The position numbers and the translations under genes were made by a program. Of a DNA stretch of 64,000 bases, positions 42,883 to 51,990 are shown in pieces (within the stretch, counting starts at the first letter, position 1; every line of letters starts with the position of its first letter). A model generated the notes under the pieces. That model was not told where the DNA came from and did not search any database. It worked only from the letters and a program-made list of their open reading frames with translations. The DNA is from an uncultured Pelagibacteraceae bacterium (GTDB lineage Bacteria; Pseudomonadota; Alphaproteobacteria; Pelagibacterales; Pelagibacteraceae): contig CACDDC010000004.1 of assembly GCA_902551455.1 (NCBI GenBank), forward strand, positions 1-64,000, in the 5' to 3' direction.

Positions 42883-45279
42883 ATGGAGTTTAAAAAAATT
42901 CAATTAAATGGATTTAAATCATTTGCGGAAAAAACAAATTTTCTTATTGAAGAAGGTTTGACTGGAATTGTTGGACCCAATGGTTGTGGAAAATCAAATA
43001 TAGTAGAATCTCTTAGGTGGTGTATGGGGGAGACTTCAGCAAAAAGTATGCGTGGGTCTGGTATGGAAGATGTTATATTTTCAGGAACTTCTAACAAACC
43101 ATCAAAAAATATTGCGGAAGTTTCTATAAAATTATCAAATCAGAACAAAGATGGACCAATTCAATATAAGGAATTAGACGATATAGAGATACGAAGAAAA
43201 ATTGAAAAAGATAAAGGTTCAAAATTTTATATTAATGACAAAGAAGTAAGGGCAAAAGATGCTCAAATGTTTTTTGCTGATTTATCAACTGGCGCTCATT
43301 CCCCTTCCATAATCAGTCAAGGTAGAATTGGTTCATTGGTTACTGCAAAACCAGTAGATAGAAGGGCAATTTTAGAAGAAGCTGCAGGTATAGCTGGTCT
43401 ACATGCAAGAAGACATGAAGCAGAGCTTAGATTAAGTGCTGCTGAAAATAACTTAAAACGAGCAGATGAATTAAGAAAACAGCAAGAGAAGCAATTAATA
43501 AATCTTCTAAAACAAGCGGAAGAAGCAACAAAATATAAAAATATTTCTGAAGAAATAAAGAAAATTGAGGCAGGACTTTATTATTTAAGACTAAAAGATA
43601 TTGAACAAGAAATTCGAATTGAGAATGAAATTAATTCTGAAGCAGAAAATGAAGTAAAAGTTTTTAATGAAAAAATGGAAATTATTGAAAAAAAAATAAA
43701 AGAAGAAAATGAAAAAGTTGATCCTATAAGAAACAAAAATATTGAAAATTTATCTAAAATTCAAAGACTTAATTTAGAGTTAAAAAGTCTGGATGAAGCA
43801 AGCGATAGAATAAAAAATGAAATTGAAAATATTAAAAATTCACTGAAAACAATTGATGATGATGTGGATAGAGAAAAAAGTATAGTGATAGATGCAAATT
43901 CAAATGAAAAAAGACTAAAAGAAGAAAAACTTGAGTTAATTGAAATCGACTCGAAATATTATGAGACTGAAAAAAAATCTAATCAAGATTTAGAATCCAC
44001 AAAAAATAGATTAAAGCTAGAGATAGATAAGGTTAAAGAATTGATAATTTCAAAAAACAATGATGAAGCAATTACTATTCTAGATAATTGTAAAATAATT
44101 ATTGAAGAATATGCAGATAGCTACAGCAAAAATCAAGGTATAAAAAAAGAGTCTGTTAAAAGAAATGAGAGAATAAAAACTATAGAAAAAGAAATCGAAA
44201 GTTGGAAAAATCTTTTAATTAATTCAGAAAAAATGATTAATGAACTAAACGATAGAAAGAAAAAACAAATAAATAAACTTAAAGAATTAGAGAATGAACC
44301 TCAAACTCAAGCGGAAAAAAAGGGCCAGATTTCTGAAAGTTTAAGAATTTCAGAAGAAGAAAAAAATGAAAATGAAAATATAATAGAAGAAATTGATAAC
44401 AAAATTAATCAACTAAGGGAAGAATTAGACAATACAAAGGAAAACTCAATAGAAATCAGAGAAAGAAAAGCAAGCTCAGGAGCAACTGTTGAAGGATTAA
44501 ATAAAAGAAAAAATGATTTACTTGAAAGAGTTCAAACAGAATTGGACCTCGATGAAAGTAATATTCTAGAATTTTCAAATTTGGAAAAAAATGAAGAATT
44601 TCCAGATGCTGTAACTCAAGAAGAGCTTTTAGATGCAAAAAAAAGGGATAGAGATAAACTTGGTTCTGTAAATCTAAGAGCTGATGAAGAAACAACAAAA
44701 TATGAAACTGAAATAAAAAAAATGGAACAAGATAGGCAAGACCTAGTCAGTGCAATTATAAAACTTAAAGAAAGTATTAACGAATTAAATCAAAAAGGTA
44801 GAGAAAGACTTTTGGAAGCTTTTGAAAAAGTAAATAGAAAATTTAATGAGGTATATACAAAACTTTTTAATGGAGGTAATGCGAAATTAGAATTAGTTGA
44901 CTCTGACGATCCACTAGATGCAGGTCTTGAAATGTTAGTGAGCCCACCAGGTAAAAGGCTGCAGTCAATAACACTTTTATCAGGTGGTGAACAGGCGCTT
45001 ACTGCGTTATCACTTATTTTTGCAGTTTTTCTAACTAATCCATCTCCTATATGTGTTCTTGATGAAGTAGACGCTCCATTAGATGATGCTAATGTAACTA
45101 GATTTTGTAATTTGCTCGAAGAATTAAACAAAATTACAACAACAAGATTTATAATTGTAACTCACCATGCACTTACAATGTCAAAAATGGATAGATTGTA
45201 TGGTGTAACAATGCCAGAAAAAGGCATTAGTCAATTAGTGGCGGTTGATTTACAAAAAGCTGAAAGCATGGTTGCTTAA
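42883..45279 (+). CDS. smc: Chromosome segregation SMC-family ATPase, short form
   Basis: Walker A GIVGPNGCGKSNIVESLRW, signature LLSGGEQALTALSLIFA, Walker B PICVLDEVDAPLDD, coiled coils; 798 aa. Confidence 0.93.
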   Translation: MEFKKIQLNGFKSFAEKTNFLIEEGLTGIVGPNGCGKSNIVESLRWCMGETSAKSMRGSGMEDVIFSGTSNKPSKNIAEVSIKLSNQNKDGPIQYKELDDIEIRRKIEKDKGSKFYINDKEVRAKDAQMFFADLSTGAHSPSIISQGRIGSLVTAKPVDRRAILEEAAGIAGLHARRHEAELRLSAAENNLKRADELRKQQEKQLINLLKQAEEATKYKNISEEIKKIEAGLYYLRLKDIEQEIRIENEINSEAENEVKVFNEKMEIIEKKIKEENEKVDPIRNKNIENLSKIQRLNLELKSLDEASDRIKNEIENIKNSLKTIDDDVDREKSIVIDANSNEKRLKEEKLELIEIDSKYYETEKKSNQDLESTKNRLKLEIDKVKELIISKNNDEAITILDNCKIIIEEYADSYSKNQGIKKESVKRNERIKTIEKEIESWKNLLINSEKMINELNDRKKKQINKLKELENEPQTQAEKKGQISESLRISEEEKNENENIIEEIDNKINQLREELDNTKENSIEIRERKASSGATVEGLNKRKNDLLERVQTELDLDESNILEFSNLEKNEEFPDAVTQEELLDAKKRDRDKLGSVNLRADEETTKYETEIKKMEQDRQDLVSAIIKLKESINELNQKGRERLLEAFEKVNRKFNEVYTKLFNGGNAKLELVDSDDPLDAGLEMLVSPPGKRLQSITLLSGGEQALTALSLIFAVFLTNPSPICVLDEVDAPLDDANVTRFCNLLEELNKITTTRFIIVTHHALTMSKMDRLYGVTMPEKGISQLVAVDLQKAESMVA

Positions 45280-45284
45280 ATTGA

Positions 45285-45560
45285 ATGCCAAATGACCAAT
45301 TTAAAACTCGCCTTAAAATTGCAAAAGACAAGTTAAAAACAGTTAAATTTAATAAAAAAGCAGAACCTAAGTCAAATATTGGCCATGCTTTTAAAATGAG
45401 CACTGAATTGGTATCTGCTGTTGCAGTTGGGACAATTATTGGGTTTATTTTAGACAATTGGTTTGGTACTAAACCTTGGTTAATTTTAATATTTTTTTTT
45501 GTGGGCGTAATCACTGGAATTTTGAATGTGATAAAGTCTGCAAAAAAAATGCAAAAATAG
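45285..45560 (+). CDS. atpI: ATP synthase protein I
   Basis: Small two-TM protein VGTIIGFILDNWFGTKPWLILIFFFVGVITGILNVI upstream of atpB. Confidence 0.88.
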   Translation: MPNDQFKTRLKIAKDKLKTVKFNKKAEPKSNIGHAFKMSTELVSAVAVGTIIGFILDNWFGTKPWLILIFFFVGVITGILNVIKSAKKMQK

Positions 45561-45570
45561 AATATAAAAA

Positions 45571-46305
45571 ATGGCAGCAAATCCAATGCACCAATTCAAC
45601 GTTTATCGAATTGGTCCAGAAATAAAACTAGGTGAGATAGACATATCATTTACTAATGCAAGTTTATTTATGGTGATAAGTTCTATTGCCATATTAGTAA
45701 TATTTAATCTTGGATCAAAGAAAAATACTTTAATACCAAATAAAATACAGTTGTTAGCAGAATTAAGTTATTCATTTATAGCAAAAATGATAAACGATAC
45801 TGCGGGCTCCAAAGCTAAACCCTACTTTTCATTTATATTTTCACTATTTATGTTTGTATTATTTTGCAACATGTTTGGAATGATCCCATATTCTTTTACA
45901 GTTACGAGTCATATAATTGTAACTTTTATGCTGGCAGCATTCATATTTATTGGTGTTACCGTTATTGGTTTTATAAAGCATGGATTAGGTTATCTAAAGT
46001 TATTTGTTCCTAGTGGCGTACCAATGGTATTATTGCCTTTAATTGTTGTGATTGAAATAATATCATACCTAAGTAGACCGGTAAGTTTATCGGTAAGATT
46101 ATTTGCAAATATGATGGCTGGACATACAATGATGAAGGTGTTTGGGGGATTTGTGGTAAGTCTAGGAATAATTGGTGGATGGCTTCCACTAAGTTTTTCG
46201 GTTGCTTTAACAGGTTTGGAAATACTGGTTGCTTTTCTTCAAGCTTATGTTTTTGCAATTTTAACATGCATTTATTTAAATGATGCATTAAATTTACACC
46301 ATTAA
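45571..46305 (+). CDS. atpB: ATP synthase Fo subunit a
   Basis: SRPVSLSVRLFANMMAGHTMMKVF, GLEILVAFLQAYVFAILTCIYLNDAL. Confidence 0.96.
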   Translation: MAANPMHQFNVYRIGPEIKLGEIDISFTNASLFMVISSIAILVIFNLGSKKNTLIPNKIQLLAELSYSFIAKMINDTAGSKAKPYFSFIFSLFMFVLFCNMFGMIPYSFTVTSHIIVTFMLAAFIFIGVTVIGFIKHGLGYLKLFVPSGVPMVLLPLIVVIEIISYLSRPVSLSVRLFANMMAGHTMMKVFGGFVVSLGIIGGWLPLSFSVALTGLEILVAFLQAYVFAILTCIYLNDALNLHH

Positions 46306-46310
46306 AAAGA

Positions 46311-46316
46311 AGGAGG
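46311..46316 (+). promoter_or_regulatory. Strong Shine-Dalgarno for atpE
   Basis: AGGAGG (in GAAGGAGGATATAATG) 5 nt before the ATG at 46322. Confidence 0.85.
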
Positions 46317-46321
46317 ATATA

Positions 46322-46549
46322 ATGGAACTAGAAGCAGCAAAAATGATAGGAGCAGGTTTAGCGGCAATTGCTCTAGCTGGTGCAGGTGTTGGAATAGGTA
46401 TTATTTTTGGTAATTACCTTTCTGGTGCTATGAGAAATCCGTCTGCAGCACAAAAACAATTTCCTAATTTACTTTTAGGATTTGCTTTGGCTGAAGCAAC
46501 TGGATTATTTGGACTGGTTGTGGCTTTAATTATTTTATTTGCATTTTAA
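46322..46549 (+). CDS. atpE: ATP synthase Fo subunit c
   Basis: 75 aa, GAGLAAIALAGAGVGIGIIFGNYLSGAMRNPSA...FALAEATGLFGLVVALIILF. Confidence 0.97.
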   Translation: MELEAAKMIGAGLAAIALAGAGVGIGIIFGNYLSGAMRNPSAAQKQFPNLLLGFALAEATGLFGLVVALIILFAF

Positions 46550-46552
46550 TTA

Positions 46553-47143
46553 ATGAATAAAAGAATATTTTTTCAAAGTTTATTTGTAATCTTTGTGTCA
46601 AACTCTATGGCACAAAGTGCAGAAACTGGAGGAATGCCACAATTAAATCCTGAATATTGGATATCGCAAATATTTTGGTTAGTTATTTCTTTTGGAGGAA
46701 TGTTTGTAATATTGTCTAAAATAGTATTGCCTAAAATTAGTGGAAATCTTGAAGCAAGAAAATCTCAGATATTAGAAAATATAGAAATTGCAGAAAAACA
46801 AAGAGAAGAAAGTGAAACTAAGGTTAGAGAATACGAAAAAATTATTTTAGATAGTAAAAATGAAGCAAAAAACTATTTTAATGATGCTCGTAAAAAAGTT
46901 ATAGAAAATATAAATCTTAAAAAAGAATCTTTAGAAAATGAAATTAACGAAGAAATTAAATCTGCAGAAAAAGAAATAAATGATCTTAAAAATAGTTCTC
47001 AGGAAAAAATTCGTAAAATAGCAATAGAGACTTCTTCAGATATAGTAAAACAACTAATTAATGTAGACGTAAACAGTAGTAGTATATCTGCGATAGTGGA
47101 AGATCTTTCAAAAAAAAATAAGGACAAATATCATGGCATTTGA
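46553..47143 (+). CDS. atpG: ATP synthase Fo subunit b'
   Basis: TM anchor plus long charged helix; first of two tandem b-type subunits after atpE. Confidence 0.85.
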   Translation: MNKRIFFQSLFVIFVSNSMAQSAETGGMPQLNPEYWISQIFWLVISFGGMFVILSKIVLPKISGNLEARKSQILENIEIAEKQREESETKVREYEKIILDSKNEAKNYFNDARKKVIENINLKKESLENEINEEIKSAEKEINDLKNSSQEKIRKIAIETSSDIVKQLINVDVNSSSISAIVEDLSKKNKDKYHGI

Positions 47144-47630
47144 CGCAACATTTTGGGTAGCTGTATCATTTATTATTTTCTTTGGTGCTTTAGTTTATAT
47201 GAAAATACCTCAAAAAATAATTGAACTTTTAGATAAAATGATTGGTGACATTAAAAAAGAAATTGCTGAAAGTGAAAAATTAAGATCGGAGTCAAAAACT
47301 TTATTAGACAATGCTCAAAATAAAATAGACTCTGCTAAAGATGAAAGTAAAAAAATTCTTGATCAAGCTAAAAAAGATAGCGAAAGATTGGTTATAGAAA
47401 TGAATGATAAATTTTATAAAACTTCTGAAATTAAAAAAAATTTAGCTACTACAAAAATTTCTCAAATGAAAGATTCTACAATCAAAGAAATAAAGAATAC
47501 ATCTATAAAACTAGCAGTGGACTCAGTGAAAAAAATTATTTCAACATCAGTAGATAAATCAAAACTAGACAACTTATTTGAAAAAAATCTTGAAGAAACA
47601 AAAACTGAATTAAAAAAGATAAATTCTTAG
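47133..47630 (+). CDS. atpF: ATP synthase Fo subunit b
   Basis: FWVAVSFIIFFGALVYMKIPQKIIELLDKM then long helix; overlaps preceding gene. Confidence 0.9.
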   Translation: MAFDATFWVAVSFIIFFGALVYMKIPQKIIELLDKMIGDIKKEIAESEKLRSESKTLLDNAQNKIDSAKDESKKILDQAKKDSERLVIEMNDKFYKTSEIKKNLATTKISQMKDSTIKEIKNTSIKLAVDSVKKIISTSVDKSKLDNLFEKNLEETKTELKKINS

Positions 47631-47681
47631 TATAATATATATTTCAGTTACTTTTTAAAAAAATAAGATAAATTAACTTTT

Positions 47682-49139
47682 ATGAATTCTTTAGTTATAG
47701 GATCTGGTTTTGGTGGTATAGCAGCAGCACTTAGACTTAGAGCTAAGAAACATAAAGTTACTTTAATAGAAAAACACTCTGATCTTGGCGGAAGAGCAAG
47801 GGTATTTAAGAAAAATGGTTTTATTTTTGATGGTGGACCTACTGTAATTACAGCACCGTACTTGATTTATGAACTCTTTGAACTTTTTAATAAAAAACCT
47901 CAAGATTATATAGAGATTAAACCTATTGATACTTGGTACAGATTTGTTTTTGAAGACGGAAAAGAATTTGATTATTCGGGAAATGAAGAATTAATGAAAA
48001 TTCAAATTAAAAAAATAAGTGAAAAAGATATTAAAGGTTATGAAAATTTAGTTAGTTTTACTAAAAAAATTTTTGATAAAGGTTTTACTGAACTATCAGA
48101 TGTTCCATTTGATAAATCTTTTTTTATGTTAAAACAGATTCCTGCTTTATTAAAATTAAAAAGCTATAAATCAGTTTATTCTTTAGTTTCATCTTTTATC
48201 AAAAACGAAAAATTAAGAAGAATATTAAGTATGCATCCTTTATTAGTTGGTGGTAATCCTTTTACAACAACTTCAATATATGGATTAATATTATATTTGG
48301 AAAAAAAATGGGGTGTTCATTATTCTATGGGTGGAACTGGCAATATCATTAAAGGCCTAGAAAAATTAATGATAGAAGAAAATATAGAAATAATAAAAGG
48401 TTCTGAAGTTATAAATATAAATTCCCAAGGAGGAAAAATTAAGAGTGTAAAATTGCAAAATCAGTTAGAAATAATGGCTGATAATGTTATTTGTAATGCA
48501 GATCCACCTTCGGTTTATGATAAATTAATAAATAATAAAAAAACAAATGCCTTTTTTAATTGGAAAAAAAAACGAATGGAATATTCCATGGGTTTATTTG
48601 TTTATTATTTTGGAACAAAAAAAGTTTACGAAAAAGTAGCTCACCATACAATAAAGTTTGGAGACAAATATAAAGAACATTTAGATGATATTTTTAAAAA
48701 TAAAAAAATAAATGATGATATAAGTTATTATTTACACAGACCATCTGCAACGGATAAATCAATGGCTCCTGAAGGACATGATTGTTTTTATGTTTTGGTT
48801 CCTGTTCCAAATAACCAATCTGGAATTAACTGGTCTATCGAAGGAGATAAACTTAAAAATTTAGTTATAAGCAAGATGGAAAAAAGTTTATTACCCAATT
48901 TAAAAAATAATATAGTTGAAGATTTTTATTTAACTCCTGATTATTTTGAAAATGAATTAAATACAAAATATGGTTCTGGTTTTTCAGTACAACCAAAATT
49001 AACGCAGTCTGCTTACTTTAGATTTCATAATAAATCTGAAATTTTAGATGGTCTTTATTTTGTTGGAGCAGGTACTCATCCAGGAGCTGGCATACCCGGA
49101 GTTCTTTCGTCTGCTAAAGTATTGGATAAAATAATTTAA
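47682..49139 (+). CDS. crtI: Phytoene desaturase
   Basis: VIGSGFGGIAAALRLRAKKHKVTLIEKHSDLGGRARVFKKNGFIFDGGPTVI; C-terminal YFVGAGTHPGAGIPGVLSSAKV. Confidence 0.95.
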   Translation: MNSLVIGSGFGGIAAALRLRAKKHKVTLIEKHSDLGGRARVFKKNGFIFDGGPTVITAPYLIYELFELFNKKPQDYIEIKPIDTWYRFVFEDGKEFDYSGNEELMKIQIKKISEKDIKGYENLVSFTKKIFDKGFTELSDVPFDKSFFMLKQIPALLKLKSYKSVYSLVSSFIKNEKLRRILSMHPLLVGGNPFTTTSIYGLILYLEKKWGVHYSMGGTGNIIKGLEKLMIEENIEIIKGSEVININSQGGKIKSVKLQNQLEIMADNVICNADPPSVYDKLINNKKTNAFFNWKKKRMEYSMGLFVYYFGTKKVYEKVAHHTIKFGDKYKEHLDDIFKNKKINDDISYYLHRPSATDKSMAPEGHDCFYVLVPVPNNQSGINWSIEGDKLKNLVISKMEKSLLPNLKNNIVEDFYLTPDYFENELNTKYGSGFSVQPKLTQSAYFRFHNKSEILDGLYFVGAGTHPGAGIPGVLSSAKVLDKII

Positions 49140-50029
49140 TGACAAAAAAAAACTATCTAGCTACATTTGCTAAATCGTTTCATTGGGCTGGATTTTTTTT
49201 ACCTAAAAATGTTTACGATGATTGCTCTAAGCTATATGCATTTTGTAGAGTGCTGGATGATTTGGTGGATGAAAAAACTAACTTAAAATTAAGAGTAAAA
49301 AAATTTAATGAAGTTAAAAATATTTTTAATAAAACTTATGAACTAGACAATAATGATAAAAAGGTAATGGATCAAAATGAGCATAAAATAATTGTATATG
49401 ATATGATTATCCTTGCAAATAAAAATAATATAAAAAGAATTATTTTAGATGATTTAATCGAAGGTGTTAGTTCAGATTTAAAAAAAAAAGTTTATTTAAA
49501 ATCAGTAAAAGATTTATTAATTTATTCATATAGAGTTGCTGGAACAGTTGGGTTAATGATGGCTAGAATACTAAATGTAAACGATACAAGATCTTTAAAG
49601 GGAGCAATAGATTTAGGCATTGCAATGCAACTTACAAATATAGCAAGAGATGTGATTGAAGATCAAAAAATGAATAGACAATATATTAAACCAGATTTTA
49701 AAAATATTGAAGCAACGTTAAAACTGGCAGATATGTTTTATGAAAGTTCATTTAGTTCAATAAAGAAAATTCCATTTAAATATAGATTTGCGATAATTGT
49801 AGCCAGAAGAGTTTACAGACAAATTGGAAGAAAAATTATACAAAAAAAAAGTATGGAGAGTTATGAAAAATCGGGAAAAATTTATGTTAATAATTTTGGA
49901 AAAATATATCAAACTATTCTATCTTTATTTGATTTAATGTTGCTTTTTTTAAAAGATGTAGAGTCTCATCAAAGAAATAAGGAATATAAAATTATAAGTG
50001 AGGAAGTAAATCTAGATGAAAGAATTTGA
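49139..50029 (+). CDS. crtB: Phytoene synthase
   Basis: LYAFCRVLDDLVDE, GIAMQLTNIARDVIEDQ. Confidence 0.94.
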   Translation: MTKKNYLATFAKSFHWAGFFLPKNVYDDCSKLYAFCRVLDDLVDEKTNLKLRVKKFNEVKNIFNKTYELDNNDKKVMDQNEHKIIVYDMIILANKNNIKRIILDDLIEGVSSDLKKKVYLKSVKDLLIYSYRVAGTVGLMMARILNVNDTRSLKGAIDLGIAMQLTNIARDVIEDQKMNRQYIKPDFKNIEATLKLADMFYESSFSSIKKIPFKYRFAIIVARRVYRQIGRKIIQKKSMESYEKSGKIYVNNFGKIYQTILSLFDLMLLFLKDVESHQRNKEYKIISEEVNLDERI

Positions 50030-51080
50030 TTATATCATTTTAGGTGGTGGATGTGCTGGTTTATCATTAGCTTACCAGCTAGATATAAAAAAAAAATTAA
50101 AAGATAAAACTTTAGCTATTGTTGAAACTAGAGATGAATATAAAAGAGATAAAACTTGGTCATTTTGGAAAGTTACAGATCATAGTTTTGATGACTGTGT
50201 TATCAAAAGTTGGAATAATTTTTCTGTAAATTCTCAATTAGGATCGCATGAAGTTGTAAATAAAGACTATCCTTACCAAACTATAGATAGTGGTTTATTT
50301 TATATAAAAGTCTTAAACCAATTAAAAAAAAATAAAAATATTCAATTTTTTAAAAATACAGACCAAATTAGTTTAGATAATTCATTTATATTTAATAGCA
50401 TTCCATCAGAAGAAAATTATCAAACAAATCTTTGGCAACATTTTAAAGGTATAGAAATTGAAACTTTTAAAGACACTTTTGACGATGAAATTTTTAACTT
50501 AATGGATTTTGATTGTGATCAAAGAAATAATGTTCACTTTTTTTACACCTTACCTTTCAAAAAGAATAAGGCTTTAATTGAAACAACTTGGCTATCAAAA
50601 ATGGATGATAAATCATTAAATGATTATGATATACAATTAGAAAAATATATCAAAGAAACTCTTAAAATAAAAAATTATAAAATAAATTATCAAGAAGAAG
50701 GAGCTATACCTTTATTCTATCCATTTAATAAAGTGGATAAAAATAAAATTAACATTGGATCTGCTGGAGGGATGACTCGTTTAAGCACCGGATATACTTT
50801 TCTTAATATCCAAGACCATAGCAAATATATAACTAATAATATTGACAAAATTAAAAAAACAAAAGCTTACCACATTGGAAAAAAATATGAGTTTCTTGAC
50901 AATATATTTTTAAATGTTTTAAAAAATAATCCAGAAAAAATGCCAAAAATATTTTTAAATATGTTTAAAGCACCTTCCAAAACAGTTATAAAATTTTTAT
51001 CAAATAAAAGTAACATTTTTGAGGATCTGGTAATAATTTTAAAAATGCCTAAATGGATATTTATTAAAAATATTTTTTAA
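50016..51080 (+). CDS. crtY: Lycopene beta-cyclase (CrtY type)
   Basis: DYIILGGGCAGLSLAYQL, KTWSFW, IGSAGGMTRLSTGYTFLNIQ. Confidence 0.92.
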   Translation: MKEFDYIILGGGCAGLSLAYQLDIKKKLKDKTLAIVETRDEYKRDKTWSFWKVTDHSFDDCVIKSWNNFSVNSQLGSHEVVNKDYPYQTIDSGLFYIKVLNQLKKNKNIQFFKNTDQISLDNSFIFNSIPSEENYQTNLWQHFKGIEIETFKDTFDDEIFNLMDFDCDQRNNVHFFYTLPFKKNKALIETTWLSKMDDKSLNDYDIQLEKYIKETLKIKNYKINYQEEGAIPLFYPFNKVDKNKINIGSAGGMTRLSTGYTFLNIQDHSKYITNNIDKIKKTKAYHIGKKYEFLDNIFLNVLKNNPEKMPKIFLNMFKAPSKTVIKFLSNKSNIFEDLVIILKMPKWIFIKNIF

Positions 51081-51084
51081 TTAG

Positions 51085-51990
51085 ATGAATAAAATAAATT
51101 ATTATCATTCATTAATTTTTTTTAATTTATGTATAATATTATCAGCCTTTGAATTTTTAAGAAATAATAGTCTAATTATTTTATGTTTATTTCTTATATT
51201 AAGTTTAGGAATATCTCATGGAGCGCTGGATCATATAAAAGGAAAAAAATTATTAAAACTGCTTAATTATAAATCGACTTCAATATTTTATATTTCATAT
51301 ATTCTTATTGGAATAATTATAATTCTATTATGGATATTATTTTCTAAAATTTTATTATTAATTTTTTTAATAGTTGCATCATATCATTTTGGGAAAGAAG
51401 ACTCTGAGTTTATAAACAGTAAATCTAATCTTGATTTAATTTACTTTTTTAAAGGATCTCTTGTGATAACAGCTCCATTGTTATTGCATAAGAATGAAAC
51501 ACTGAATATTTTTAATAATTTAAATTTTGATATTTCACAAAATTTATTTATATCGAATGAATTTCTATATATATTTATAGCAATAAGTTTATTTGCAAAT
51601 ATTATTATTTCATTAAATAAAAAAATTTATATTAAATCACTACTATTGATGGATTTTATATCCATCCTACTACTTAACTATTTCTTGAGTCCAATTTTGG
51701 CATTTACAATTTATTTTTGTTTTTTGCATTCTATTAGACATTCATTTAAATTGTCTAATGAGCTCAATAAAAAAAATTTTATTAAAGGATTTAAAGAATT
51801 TTTAATAAAAGCAATGCCATTAACTATTTTAACTGCTGTTTTATTCTTAATTTCTCTATTTTTTTTAAATAATTATTACTTTTTAGATAATGCTATATCA
51901 AAAGTAATATTTATTGGTTTGGCGTCTTTAACCTTTCCACATATATTGCTGGAATATTTAATTGAAAAAAATGAAAAGCAAAGAAATTAA
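51085..51990 (+). CDS. blh: Brp/Blh-type beta-carotene 15,15'-dioxygenase
   Basis: Multi-TM with SLGISHGALDHIKGKKLL, SYHFGKEDSEF, FLHSIRHSFKLSNE, FPHILLEYLIE. Confidence 0.9.
   Translation: MNKINYYHSLIFFNLCIILSAFEFLRNNSLIILCLFLILSLGISHGALDHIKGKKLLKLLNYKSTSIFYISYILIGIIIILLWILFSKILLLIFLIVASYHFGKEDSEFINSKSNLDLIYFFKGSLVITAPLLLHKNETLNIFNNLNFDISQNLFISNEFLYIFIAISLFANIIISLNKKIYIKSLLLMDFISILLLNYFLSPILAFTIYFCFLHSIRHSFKLSNELNKKNFIKGFKEFLIKAMPLTILTAVLFLISLFFLNNYYFLDNAISKVIFIGLASLTFPHILLEYLIEKNEKQRN

Noticed and set aside
44790-45131. 113-aa antisense ORF within the smc head region
   Set aside because: Shadow ORF of a conserved sequence; no independent evidence.
47631-47681. TATAATATAT before crtI as a dedicated crt promoter
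   Set aside because: A -10-like string is easy to find in this AT-rich spacer and I could not find a convincing -35 at the right spacing; not reported as a feature.
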